Assembly (NCBI GenBank): GCA_964245755.1
Contig: CAXTNV010000081.1
Coordinates: 1 to 16,515, forward strand
Direction: 5' to 3'
Source of the DNA: Lichenicoccus sp964245755
GTDB taxonomy: Bacteria; Pseudomonadota; Alphaproteobacteria; Acetobacterales; Acetobacteraceae
DNA length: 16,515 nucleotides
This document shows positions 1 to 7,544 of the stretch, piece by piece. How positions within the stretch are numbered: position 1 is the stretch's first letter; every line of letters begins with the position of its first letter. The notes below the pieces were generated by a model. The model did no database searches, had not been told where the DNA came from, and was given only the letters and a program-made list of their open reading frames with translations. Position numbers and translations under genes: made by a program.

Positions 1-786
1 CGCTACAACGAGGGCACGCTGATCGACGCGATGCAGAACGCCTGGCGCTTCGTGGCGGACGAGGCACTGCGGGAGCGGCTGAAGCAGGCCAAGGGGATCG
101 GCACGCCGGCCACGCGGGCCGAGATCATCCGGGGGCTGAAGGCACAGGAGTTCCTGGTCGCCGAGGGCAAGAACATCGTGCCGACCGAGCGCGGGCTGGC
201 CCTGTTCGACGTGCTGCAGAAGGCGGATCCGGCGCTGGTCGATCCGGGCGTCACCGCGCAGCTCGAGCGGCGGCTGGACGAGGTCCTGGTCGGGCAGACG
301 GAGATGATGAGCGCGATCGACGCGGTCTGCGCCCAGGCCTCACGCATCATCGGCCGGCTGACCGAACGTGCCGCGAGCGGAGCGCCGCCGCTCGTCGCCG
401 CGTCCATGAGCGGTCCTGCCGGACCCGACCGTCCGCCGACCCCGGCGATGAAAGCCTACGCCGACAGCCTGGCGCAGCAGAAGAGGATCAGGCCGCCACC
501 CGGCTACGCCAGCTCCGGCGCGATCTGTCGTGCCTTCCTCGACAAGCATGCATCTCCGAAGCAGGCCTCCGACGGCGAGGCAGCATCACCGGCCCGGTCT
601 GCTCGCCCGCGTGCCAGATCGAAGATGGCGTCTGCAGCCGGCGCGTCCGCAAAAGGATCGACCAAAGCGCCGCGACCGGCTGCGAAAACCGGCAAGGTTA
701 TCTCTCGATCATCCCCGATATCTGCCGCCGCGCTTGCCGGCGGATCGGCCGAGACCGCGCTCAGGACCCCTTATGGCAACAAGTAG
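1..786 (+). CDS. topB: DNA topoisomerase III, C-terminal part (5' end outside window)
   Basis: This is the 3' 261 codons of a type IA topoisomerase, which relaxes or decatenates DNA through a single-strand break; the catalytic Tyr and Toprim domain would lie upstream of the window. The first codons read RYNEGTLIDAM, followed by KGIGTPATRAEII at about residues 30-42; both motifs are typical of the type IA core next to the active-site domain. After about residue 130 the protein carries a low-complexity Ala/Arg/Lys tail that includes a short module, PPTPAMKAYADSLAQQKRI then PPPGYASSGAICRAFLDKHA. As I recall, similar modules occur in TopB proteins of integrative conjugative elements and plasmids. 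The stop is TAG at 784-786. Chromosomal topB is the alternative, but the tail module favours a mobile-element version. The family call is firm; the mobile-element link is inference. Confidence 0.85.
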   Translation, partial: RYNEGTLIDAMQNAWRFVADEALRERLKQAKGIGTPATRAEIIRGLKAQEFLVAEGKNIVPTERGLALFDVLQKADPALVDPGVTAQLERRLDEVLVGQTEMMSAIDAVCAQASRIIGRLTERAASGAPPLVAASMSGPAGPDRPPTPAMKAYADSLAQQKRIRPPPGYASSGAICRAFLDKHASPKQASDGEAASPARSARPRARSKMASAAGASAKGSTKAPRPAAKTGKVISRSSPISAAALAGGSAETALRTPYGNK

Positions 787-1031
787 GTGGCGCTGAAGCT
801 CAGGGCTCGCCAACGCGACGGCGGCTGGTATGGGCCTGCCGGCGTTGACCTCGCCGCATTCGACAGAGAGGCTGGCTTTGATCCTTGCACTAACCGGAGA
901 TGATAGTTCGAAACGTTTGGCATACGAGAGACTGACGCCTTTGCGCCTCGCGTTCGATGTTTAGGCGGCCACAAACCAATTTCGAAATCGGCCGCGCGCG
1001 CTTGCAGACGCCGATCGCGGTCGGGCACCGC

Positions 1032-1874
1032 TCAACGCCGACCGAGGAGGGATCTCCTGTCTAGAAAATCGAGCGCCGCAGCCCCGATCTCCCTGGCGTG
1101 TGTCTCAAGCGCAAAGTGCCCCGTGTCGTAGAGGGAGATTTCGGCATCCGGAACGTCGCGTAGAAAGGCTTTCGCGCCTGCAGGCAGCAAGAAACCATCG
1201 TTTTCCCCAGACAGCCAGCAGCGGCGGCTTGGAGGCGGGCAAGTAGGCTTGCCATTCCGGATAGAGATCTACGTTGTGACGGTAGTCGTAGATGAGGTCG
1301 AGTTGGATCTCGTCCGCTCCGCGCCGACTGAGGTTCGCCAGGTCGAGCATGTAGCCGTCGGGCGAGACCTGAAGCGCGTCAGCCCCGCTGAGGTATTGGG
1401 TCTTGACCGACTCCGTCGTGAGCGCCGTGCGACCGGCGTCACGCGCCTCCTGCGATCCGCTGGTCCAGTAGTGCGGTAGGGCCTCCACACGGCGCTGAGC
1501 CCTCTTCATAGCGTTTCCGTTCTGGCTGATGATGGCGGTCACACGCTCAGGGTGGGCTGCGGCGAGGCGCATACCGGTCGGCGCGCCGTAGTCGAAGATG
1601 TACAGCGCGTAGCGCNNNNNNNNNNNNNNNNNNNNNNNNNNNNNNNNNNNNNNNNNNNNNNNNNNNNNNNNNNNNNNNNNNNNNNNNNNNNNNNNNNNNN
1701 NNNNNNNNNNNNNNNCCGGTATGCGGTCGCCAGCTGCGGAATCAGAAACCGGAACATGTGACTGCTGGTCGGGTAGCCAGGCAGCACGAGCAGCACGGGC
1801 GCGTCGGCGGGACCCGCCTCGCGGTAGAAGACGTCTGCAGCGCCGACAACTTGCGTCTTAAAGGTCGTGGTCAT
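1032..1874 (-). pseudogene. Alpha/beta-hydrolase (epoxide hydrolase/haloalkane dehalogenase-like), interrupted by gap and frameshift
   Basis: The start is ATG at 1874, preceded by an AGGAGAGG ribosome site 23 nt after the end of the dehydrogenase remnant upstream, so the two probably form an operon. The N-terminal 53 codons (MTTTFKTQVV..., then LVLPGYPTSSHMFRFLIPQL) are in frame up to a run of 100 N. After the gap the protein resumes at RYALYIFDYGAPTGMRLA, where the Asp of FDYGAP is the likely nucleophile, and continues to PPLLAVWGK. There the frame breaks at the A-run (TTTT on the plus strand, 1201-1204). In the next frame it continues as DGFLLPAGAKAFLRDVPDAE, then ISLYDTGHFALETH with the catalytic His, and ends at TGA (1034-1032). 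Adding two A (or removing one) restores WGKND/WGND. The oxyanion motif, usually HGxP, reads PGYP. The total fits a roughly 280-residue hydrolase. It is either a pseudogene or an intact gene with sequencing errors; the substrate is unknown. Confidence 0.75.
1616..1715. other. Assembly gap of exactly 100 N
   Basis: Exactly 100 N bases lie inside the alpha/beta-hydrolase gene. Codons on the left end complete at 1716, and the right side resumes with one spare base, so an uninterrupted frame needs a gap length of 3n+2. A length of 100 does not fit, so this is probably a scaffold placeholder of unknown true length. By comparison with the family, about 40-50 residues are missing here. Confidence 0.95.
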
Positions 1875-1897
1875 CGTCCTCTCCTGCAGTTCGAGCG

Positions 1898-2410
1898 TCA
1901 GTCGGGTATGAAGCGATGCACGGCGGCGCTGGCGTTGTCCTGGTAGCTGGACTGAGCCAGCACGGGGAAATGGTGCTTTGGTCGACCACGGGTCCGGTGA
2001 GAGCGTGTGCTCCGCTGGCGTAGAAGGTCCCGGTCTTGAGGCTGGGATCATCAAGCGCTTGGATCAGGCGCGCCGCCCCTTCTCGATGGGCTGGACGATG
2101 CCCAAAAGCGGCATGACGACAGGCGTGAGAACATATTTCACGAGAAGACGGAGAGGTGCGGGAAGATCTCGCGCCACCTCCGCCCCCGCGGTCTTGCCGG
2201 GGCTCATGGTGAGGAAGCGCAACTCGGGGTGCTGGCGCGCCATCGATGCCATCCACAGCGCGGCGACGAGCCTGATTTGTCCGTAGGCCAGCGTTCCATC
2301 CGGCTTGCGTCCGGCGAAGTAAGAGCCGTCGCGGGAAGCGGCGAACTCCTCCACGGAGCCGGTCTTCAACTCAGGACGCTTCATCCCGAGCTTGGGAACA
2401 CCGCGGGCCG
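1898..2410 (-). pseudogene. Short-chain dehydrogenase/reductase remnant (C-terminal half, two frameshifts)
   Basis: Reading leftwards from about 2410, one frame gives ARGVPKLGMKRPELKTG, then GTLAYGQIRLVAALWMASMA, LRFLTMSPGKTAGAEVARDL and MPLLGIVQPIEKG. It breaks at the C-run 2076-2079, continues in the next frame as AARLIQALDDPSLKTGTFYA through TGPVVDQSTI, and breaks again at 1968-1970. The final frame gives PVLAQSSYQDNASAAVHRFI, then PD and TGA at 1900-1898. One extra G and one extra T (minus-strand sense) restore a single frame. The layout is the C-terminal half of an SDR. The catalytic YxxxK motif reads YGQIR, with Arg in place of Lys. The N-terminal Rossmann half with its glycine-rich cofactor motif is absent: at about 2400-2425 the sequence passes straight into a divergent NTF2-like remnant. 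It lies 23 nt upstream of the hydrolase in the same direction. Confidence 0.7.
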
Positions 2411-2419
2411 CCTCGCTGC

Positions 2420-2905
2420 GGGCTCGAGGAGGGTTCGATTGTCGAGCATTGGTCATTCTCGGCCAAGCCGGCACCACCCAACGACAGTGGCCGCACTCAG
2501 ACAGACGGACCGGCTCAGATCAGAAATCTCGCAGGCACGGCCGCGAACAAGGCTCTCGTCCGGAGTTACTACGAAACCGTTCCCGTCTCGGGAGACCACG
2601 GCCGCATTCCGCACTATTTTTCCGGAGACCATTGCATTCGCCATGAACCGGGCGTTCGCGATGCGGTCGCCAACTTCAAGCATGATCCGGAAGAACTCGT
2701 GAAGCACAGAAGCATCGACGGGATCAAGTTCCTGTTCGGGCAGGGAGACTTCGTCGTCATAGTGGCGAAGGGAACGGTTCAGGGCGCTCCTTGCGTCTAC
2801 CTCGACCTGTACCGGGTGGAGGAAGGGAAGATCGCCGAACGATGGGGTTTCCCCGAGCCGGTTCCGCCTCAAGCGCAATGGAAGAACGACAACGGCATGC
2901 TGTGA
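2420..2905 (+). pseudogene. NTF2/SnoaL-like protein remnant lacking its 5' end
   Basis: An open frame with no usable ATG/GTG start before 2699 reads EEGSIVEHWSF, then PAPPNDSGRTQTDGP, NKALVRSYYETVPVSGDHGR, HYFSGDHCIRHEPGVRDAV, IDGIKFLFGQGDFVVIVAKG, YLDLYRVEEGKIAERWGFPE and a TGA at 2903-2905. The repeated pattern 'G.I.EHW' and 'GKIAERWGFPE' suggests the tail of one SnoaL/NTF2-like domain followed by a second complete one. That resembles predicted SnoaL-like aldol-condensation or polyketide-cyclase-fold proteins. The first domain is missing, and the frame runs back into the antisense of the dehydrogenase remnant without a recognisable start. A GTG at 2699 could start only a truncated half-domain. 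GC is lower here (33 of 60 bases in 2701-2760) than in the photosynthesis genes. The fold assignment is fairly confident; the function is unknown. Confidence 0.6.
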
Positions 2906-3072
2906 CCGGGAATAGCATGACGATCAACTCGTCGATTCAAGCGCGGCGATGCGGCGTCGGCCACGGAGGAAACTGTGGAGCTCGCCGCTCTCTCTGTAGA
3001 AGCGCTTCGCAGCGTCATGATCCTGGAGCCGCTCCTACCTTGGATCCCGCGCTTGACCCGCGGTGGTCGTGC

Positions 3073-3133
3073 TCGAGCCGGATGCTCGACTAGGTGCTGT
3101 GCGCTGCCGGACCCTTTTCCCGGCACCCAGCGC
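3073..3133. repeat. Two small inverted repeats in the pre-glcB spacer
   Basis: TCGAGC (3073-3078) pairs with GCTCGA (3084-3089) across a 5-nt loop. TGCCGG (3105-3110) pairs with CCGGCA (3120-3125) across a loop containing TTTT. The second can be extended by GCGCTG/CAGCGC (3101-3106 and 3128-3133) with a 4-nt bulge. With the 18-bp hairpin at 3177-3221, three stem-loops lie within 150 bp. Confidence 0.4.
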
Positions 3134-3176
3134 ATCGCCCTGCGATAGAAGCCACGCCTGTTCGCGCTTGCCCCCG

Positions 3177-3221
3177 CGCACTTGCGGCGCGGCCATCGCC
3201 GCGGGCCGCGCCGCAAGTGCG
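3177..3221. terminator. 18-bp perfect hairpin, possible bidirectional terminator downstream of glcB
   Basis: The left arm 3177-3194 (CGCACTTGCGGCGCGGCC) and right arm 3204-3221 are exact reverse complements with a 9-nt loop (ATCGCCGCG). It lies about 60 nt past the glcB stop and could also stop transcription from the left. There is no T-run on either side, so termination would not be of the classical U-tract type. It could equally be a palindromic intergenic repeat. Confidence 0.55.
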
Positions 3222-3281
3222 GACCCATCGCGTCGTTGCCTTCGCCCGCCCGGCTCCCGAAAATCGTGCGGCAACGGCAGG

Positions 3282-5492
3282 CTAGGCCTGCGGCCGCGAC
3301 TTCGCCATGCGCCGCCAGCGGTGCAACGTCGCCTCTGTATAGCCGTTGGGCTGCGCGCCGCCCTCGAGGATCAGGTCGCACGCCGCCCGGAAGGCAGGGC
3401 CGTCATAGCCCGGCGCCATCGGGCGGTACAGCGGATCGGCGGCATTCTGCCTGTCGACCACGATCGCCATGCGCCTGAGCGTCTGCAACACCTCCGTCTC
3501 CGAGACCAGGCCGTGCAGCAGCCAGTTGGCGATGTGCTGGCTGGAGATGCGCAGCGTCGCGCGGTCCTCCATCAGCCCGACCTCGTCCAGGTCCGGCACC
3601 TTTGAGCAGCCGATGCCGGCATCGACCCAGCGCACAACGTAGCCCAGGATGGATTGCGTGTTGTTGTCGAGCTCGCGGGCGATCGCGGCCGCGTCCGGCA
3701 GGTCGTTCCCGGCCAGCGGCGGGATCAGCAGCGTCTGCAGCGCCGCCGGCGGCTGCCCGGTCAGCGCGTCCTGTCGCTCGGCCACCGACACCTCGTGATA
3801 ATGCAGGGCGTGCAGCGTCGCGGCGGTCGGCGACGGCACCCACGCGGTGCTGGCGCCGGCGCGCGGATGACCGGCCTTCTGCGCCAGCATCTCGGCCATC
3901 TGGTCCGGCGCCGCCCACATCCCCTTGCCGATCTGCGCCCGCCCGCGCAGTCCGCAGGCGAGCCCGATCGCGACGTTGCGCTGCTCGTAGGCCTCGATCC
4001 AGGGCGTCGCCTTGATCGCCGCCTTGCGCACCACCGGGCCCGCGCGCATCGCGGTGTGGATCTCGTCGCCGGTGCGGTCGAGGAACCCGGTGTTGATGAA
4101 CACGACGCGGTGCCGGGCCTCGGCGATGCAGGCGGCGAGGTTGGCGCTGGTGCGCCGCTCCTCGTCCATGATGCCGAGCTTGAGCGTGCAGGGGGCGAGC
4201 CCGAGCACGGACTCCACGGCCGAGAACAGCGCCTCGGTCAGCGCCACCTCGCCGGGTCCGTGCATCTTCGGCTTGACGATGTAGACCGACCCCGCGCGGC
4301 TGTTGCGGGGACGATCCTCGGCGCGCAGGTCGTGCAGCGCGATCAGCGCGCACAATGCGGCATCGAGGAACCCCTCCGGCACCTGGTCGCCGTGCCGGTC
4401 GAGCACCGCGTCGGTCATCATGTGATGGCCGACGTTGCGCACCAGCATCACGGCGCGCCCGGGAAGCGTCAGCGTGCCGCCGCGCGGCGTGCGGTAGGTG
4501 CGGTCGTCGGCGAGGCGGCGCTCCACGGTGTGCCCGGCCTTCTCGAACCGCGCGGTGAGCGTGCCCCGCATCAGCCCGAGCCAGTTGCGGTAGACCAGCA
4601 CCTTGTCCTCGGCATCGACCGCGGCCACGCTGTCCTCGCAGTCGATGATCGTGCTCAACGCCGCTTCCAGCACGATGTCGGCGAGGCCGGCGGGGCTGTC
4701 GCGACCGATCGGATGGGCACGGTCGATGCGCAGCTCCAGATGCAGCCCGTTGTGCCGCAGCAGCACGATCTCCGGCGCCTCGACGGGACCGACGAAGCCG
4801 GCGAACTGCTCCGGCCGCGCGAGCCCGGCGACGCCGTCGCCCGCGAGATGCGCGAGCAGCGCGCCGTCCGCGCTGGCGTAGCGCACGACCTCGGCATGAG
4901 GCGCGCGGCTGCCGTCAGGGCGCTTCAGCGAGGCCACGGCGTCGAGCAGGATCGAGGCGGCACGCACCACCTCGGCGCCGCGCGCGACGTTGAAGTCGTC
5001 TCCGCGCGCCAGCGCGCCCGCCTCCTCGACCGCATTGGTGCCGTAGAGCGCGTCGTACAGGCTGCCCCAGCGGGCGTTGGCGGCGTTCAGCGCGTAGCGC
5101 GCGTTGGTCACCGGCACCACCAGCTGCGGGCCTGCCAGCCGCGCGATCTCGTCGTCGACGTCGCGGGTCTCGATGCTGAACGGTGCCGGCTCAGGTACCA
5201 GGTAGCCGATCCCGCGCAGGAAGCGGACCTGCTCCGCCGGGTCCGGCTTCTCGCCGGCATGCGCCTGGTGGTATCGGTCGATCTCGTCCTGCATTCGGTC
5301 GCGCTCGGCGAGCAGCGCGCCGAGACGCGGGGCCAACGCTGCGAGCAGGTCGGCGAAGCCGGCCCAGAACCGGTCGGTGGTGATGCCGGTGCCGGGCAGC
5401 GCCTCGTCGGCCACGAAATCGGCCAGGGTGCGTGCTACCCGCAGGCCGGCCAGACCCACGTAGTGCCCGGCCGTGCGAGCAGAGCCATCCAT
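3282..5492 (-). CDS. glcB: Malate synthase G
   Basis: It condenses glyoxylate with acetyl-CoA to malate, the second step of the glyoxylate shunt, in the cytosol with Mg2+. At 736 residues it is close to the usual 720-730 of the monomeric G isoform. Family landmarks are visible: the N-terminal LADFVADEALPGTGI; NARWGSLYDALYGTNA at about 138-154; TIIDCEDSVAAVDAEDK near 281-297; the active-site Arg in VRNVGHHMMTD (R352); the metal-binding acidic residues in GIMDEERRT (about E444) and NTGFLDRTGDE (about D472); GCSKVPD (C629); and the catalytic-base Asp in MEDRATLRISSQH (D643). The start ATG at 5492 has only a weak GGAAG ribosome site, but no better start aligns with the family N-terminus. It appears monocistronic, divergent from the membrane protein at 5900, and is followed by an 18-bp hairpin. 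Its role would be growth on acetate or other C2 compounds, common in photoheterotrophs. Confidence 0.95.
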   Translation of the reverse strand: MDGSARTAGHYVGLAGLRVARTLADFVADEALPGTGITTDRFWAGFADLLAALAPRLGALLAERDRMQDEIDRYHQAHAGEKPDPAEQVRFLRGIGYLVPEPAPFSIETRDVDDEIARLAGPQLVVPVTNARYALNAANARWGSLYDALYGTNAVEEAGALARGDDFNVARGAEVVRAASILLDAVASLKRPDGSRAPHAEVVRYASADGALLAHLAGDGVAGLARPEQFAGFVGPVEAPEIVLLRHNGLHLELRIDRAHPIGRDSPAGLADIVLEAALSTIIDCEDSVAAVDAEDKVLVYRNWLGLMRGTLTARFEKAGHTVERRLADDRTYRTPRGGTLTLPGRAVMLVRNVGHHMMTDAVLDRHGDQVPEGFLDAALCALIALHDLRAEDRPRNSRAGSVYIVKPKMHGPGEVALTEALFSAVESVLGLAPCTLKLGIMDEERRTSANLAACIAEARHRVVFINTGFLDRTGDEIHTAMRAGPVVRKAAIKATPWIEAYEQRNVAIGLACGLRGRAQIGKGMWAAPDQMAEMLAQKAGHPRAGASTAWVPSPTAATLHALHYHEVSVAERQDALTGQPPAALQTLLIPPLAGNDLPDAAAIARELDNNTQSILGYVVRWVDAGIGCSKVPDLDEVGLMEDRATLRISSQHIANWLLHGLVSETEVLQTLRRMAIVVDRQNAADPLYRPMAPGYDGPAFRAACDLILEGGAQPNGYTEATLHRWRRMAKSRPQA

Positions 5493-5899
5493 GTTCGTGT
5501 TCTTCCGGCGTAGTTGAAGGCCGAGCTTGGTCCGTCGGACTGGGACCTGGAAGCCCCCGGGTCTGCGGTCTCGGATGACGGTTTAGTGCGCGCGCCGGTG
5601 CTGGGCATCGCCGCGGCGCTCCGGCGCCGCCGCGATGAGGGTTCGACGCGATCTGTGAATCGTGTAAAGCCCGGCGATGCGTCGCGCGATAATCGACCCC
5701 AGGATCGGCCAGCCGATCCGTCGCCCGCGCAAGGGATGCGGCGCGCCGGCTGTTCCGAGATCAACCTCGCCCTCGCCGAGCGGCTGCGCCATCGAACCGG
5801 CTGCCGCAGCCGTGCCTTCCCGCCGCTCGACTACCGGCAGTCGCTGGACGTCAACCGCCGGCTCGGCGCGCCCATGAGGTCGCGGTGGGGAATGCGCTG
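5493..5899. promoter_or_regulatory. Divergent intergenic region between glcB and the membrane-protein gene
   Basis: This 407-bp region must hold the glcB promoter (leftward) and probably the promoter for the rightward membrane protein. I see no convincing -35/-10 pair or operator palindrome by eye. A plus-strand frame spans most of it (5514-5900) and is listed separately as doubtful. The first 200 bp are richer in AT than the flanking genes in places, for example around 5650-5700. Confidence 0.4.
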
Positions 5900-5900
5900 A
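5514..5900 (+). CDS. Doubtful hypothetical protein, stop overlapping the next start
   Basis: A 128-codon open frame, starting at ATG 5514, fills the divergent region. Its TGA (5898-5900) overlaps the ATG of the membrane protein as TGATG, the pattern of translational coupling. The second half (INLALAERLRHRTGCRSRAF then LDYRQSLDVNRRLGAP) looks more protein-like than the Arg/Pro/Asp-rich first half, and I recognise no family. Against it are the lack of a good ribosome site, a composition like random high-GC DNA, and open frames on the opposite strand. It could be a real small gene, the 3' remnant of one, or chance. Confidence 0.25.
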   Translation: MKAELGPSDWDLEAPGSAVSDDGLVRAPVLGIAAALRRRRDEGSTRSVNRVKPGDASRDNRPQDRPADPSPAQGMRRAGCSEINLALAERLRHRTGCRSRAFPPLDYRQSLDVNRRLGAPMRSRWGMR

Positions 5901-7450
5901 TGTCCGCCCTGTCGCGCATGGTCGGCACGCCGAGGCTCGCCCGCCCGGCCGCAGCACTCCGGGGCACCCCGGAGCGTGTCGCGCTGGCCGTGGGCGCCGC
6001 GCTGCTCGTGTTCAGCTACGGTGTCGGCATCCTGCACAACCAGTCTCGGCCGGGCGCGCAGGCGCTGTATCCGCTGGGCTGGTGGGGCTGGTTCGATCAG
6101 GGCCAGTATCTGCGGTCGCTGCGCGCCTTCGCCGCGCTCGACCTGCGGCCGAGCGAGCACTGGTACCCGCTCGGCTACCCGCTGCTGGGCGCCCCGTTCG
6201 CCTCGGCGCTGCCGAGCGAACCGTTCCTGCTGGTCGACCTGGCCTGCCTGCTGGCGAGCTTCGCGGGCTTCGTGGCCTTCGCGCGCGGCTGCCGCATCGG
6301 GGTTCCCGGGGCGGTCGGCGCCTTCCTGCTCGGCACGCTCGGCAGCCAGTCGGTGCGCGAGAACTGGGTGATCCCCTGGACCACCACCCCGGCCTGCGCC
6401 GCGATCTGGCTGTTCCTGGCGCTGTGCGTCCGTCACCTGGACGCGGCGGCGGATGAGCCTCAGCCGGCGCGCCGGCGCCGGCTGCTGCTGGCCGGACTGC
6501 TGGCGAGCCTGATCGGGCTGTTTCGCCCGAGCGACCTGCTGCTGCCGGCGGTGGCGGCCGTGCTGCTCGGCGCCTGGAGCCTGCGCGACCGCACCTGGCG
6601 ATGGACCGACCCGCTGCTGCTGCTGCTCGGGGGGCTGCTGCCGCTGCTCCCGTATGGCCTGCTCTACCTGCGCATCTACGGGCTGCACCCGACCGCCTAC
6701 ATGGTGAACTCGCGCGGGATGGGTTTCCAGTTCGGCGAGCTGCCGATGAAGACCGAGCTGCTGCTGATCGCGCCCAGGCCCTGGTTTTCTTCCGGCAGCG
6801 GCCTGCTCATGCGGCTGCCCTGGATGGTCGCCGGGTTCGCCGGCATGCTGCTGCTGCCCTGCCTGCAGCAGCGCGTCGCGCGACGCGGCCTGACGCTGCT
6901 GACGGCGATGATGCTGGCCTACATGGCGCTGTTCTTCAGCTACGTCGACCTGCTGCCCAGCGGGCTGTGGACCTACAAGAACGTGCACTACTTCAAGTGG
7001 CTGCTGCCGGGCTTCGCGCTGCTCGGGGTCGTGTTCCTGCGCGCGCTGCGCCGTGCGCCGCGACGCGTGCCGATCCTGGCGCTGCTCGCGGTCGTGCTGC
7101 TCAGCGCCGTGCGGCTGGTGCCGGTGCCGGCCGCCGGCGGCGCGGCGCGGCTGCTGCAGTACCCGGGCGCACGGCCCGATTGGTCGGACGCGTATTTCGG
7201 TCATGCCCGCCTCGCCGACGCGCACGGCGTGTTCGAGAACATCCTGACCATGCGGATCCTGCCGGACGACCAGGGGGTGCGCGTGCTCTCGCTGTCACGC
7301 CCGTTCCAGGGCCGCCCGCTCTGGCTGCAGCAGGCCGGCCTGAGCATCGCGCCGGACCGGGTGCCGCGCGCCTGGGCCGAGCACGTCGCGTTCGGCTGGC
7401 CGTGCTGGCTGCCGCCGTACGCGTGCGATCACCTCCGGCCGCCGCATTGA
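5900..7450 (+). CDS. Polytopic membrane protein, putative GT-C-type glycosyltransferase
   Basis: This 516-residue integral membrane protein has about ten hydrophobic segments (for example about 28-45, 108-128, 136-150, 164-177, 195-225, 237-258, 305-322, 331-350, 366-382 and 388-405). After the first helix comes a loop with GWWGWFDQGQYLRSLRAF, whose Asp (D66) sits where GT-C enzymes such as the PMT/ArnT family keep a catalytic acidic residue. EHWYPLGYPLLGAPF follows, as in many lipid-linked-sugar transferases. The soluble C-terminal tail (about 410-516) has an Asp/Arg-rich segment. I chose ATG 5900 (GTGGGG about 9 nt upstream); a GTG at 5885 would add five residues. The family call rests on topology and the loop motif, so enzyme activity, sugar and acceptor are unknown. 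It may glycosylate lipids or proteins at the periplasmic face. Confidence 0.6.
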   Translation: MSALSRMVGTPRLARPAAALRGTPERVALAVGAALLVFSYGVGILHNQSRPGAQALYPLGWWGWFDQGQYLRSLRAFAALDLRPSEHWYPLGYPLLGAPFASALPSEPFLLVDLACLLASFAGFVAFARGCRIGVPGAVGAFLLGTLGSQSVRENWVIPWTTTPACAAIWLFLALCVRHLDAAADEPQPARRRRLLLAGLLASLIGLFRPSDLLLPAVAAVLLGAWSLRDRTWRWTDPLLLLLGGLLPLLPYGLLYLRIYGLHPTAYMVNSRGMGFQFGELPMKTELLLIAPRPWFSSGSGLLMRLPWMVAGFAGMLLLPCLQQRVARRGLTLLTAMMLAYMALFFSYVDLLPSGLWTYKNVHYFKWLLPGFALLGVVFLRALRRAPRRVPILALLAVVLLSAVRLVPVPAAGGAARLLQYPGARPDWSDAYFGHARLADAHGVFENILTMRILPDDQGVRVLSLSRPFQGRPLWLQQAGLSIAPDRVPRAWAEHVAFGWPCWLPPYACDHLRPPH

Positions 7451-7530
7451 CCCGCCTGACGCCGGCGCAGCCTTCCCGTGCTCCGCCGATCGCTCTACCG
7501 TGCCGGGCATGGCCGGGTCACGCGAATGCC

Positions 7531-7538
7531 GGGGGGAG
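7531..7538 (+). promoter_or_regulatory. Ribosome binding site fixing the LOV start
   Basis: GGGGGGAG at 7531-7538 lies 6 nt before ATG 7545. It favours that start over the in-frame GTG 7500 and ATG 7509, which lack such a site and would add residues outside the LOV domain. Confidence 0.7.
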
Positions 7539-7544
7539 CTGACG

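Larger units (their letters stand above)
2906..3281. other. Gene-poor stretch with three hairpins between accessory remnants and glcB
   Basis: No convincing gene is present. Three inverted repeats lie at 3073-3089, 3101-3133 and 3177-3221. On the minus strand a 38-codon stretch without a start codon (3037-2924), bounded by stop codons, reads ERLQDHDAAKRFYRESGEL then HSFLRGRRRIAALESTS. It looks protein-like and could be the tail of a lost gene, but I do not recognise it. The stretch separates the damaged accessory segment from the intact glcB gene. Confidence 0.5.

Noticed and set aside
2422..2427. CTCGAG (XhoI site) near the junction of the two remnants, suggesting a cloning scar
   Set aside because: A six-base site is expected by chance in high-GC DNA, and it fits the Leu-Glu codons of the NTF2-like frame.
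2453..2878. A minus-strand frame opposite the NTF2-like remnant
   Set aside because: The plus-strand frame shows coherent domain sequence, so this is its shadow.
3654..5513. A 619-codon plus-strand frame opposite malate synthase
   Set aside because: It is the antisense of glcB; its low-complexity Arg/His/Val/Gly composition and lack of motifs mark a high-GC shadow.
5831..7225. A 464-codon minus-strand frame opposite the membrane protein
   Set aside because: The Gln/Arg/Ala-rich translation mirrors Leu codons of the real membrane protein on the other strand.
7500..7544. Upstream GTG/ATG starts for the LOV protein
   Set aside because: The strong GGGGGGAG site points to ATG 7545, and the extra residues match nothing in the LOV domain.
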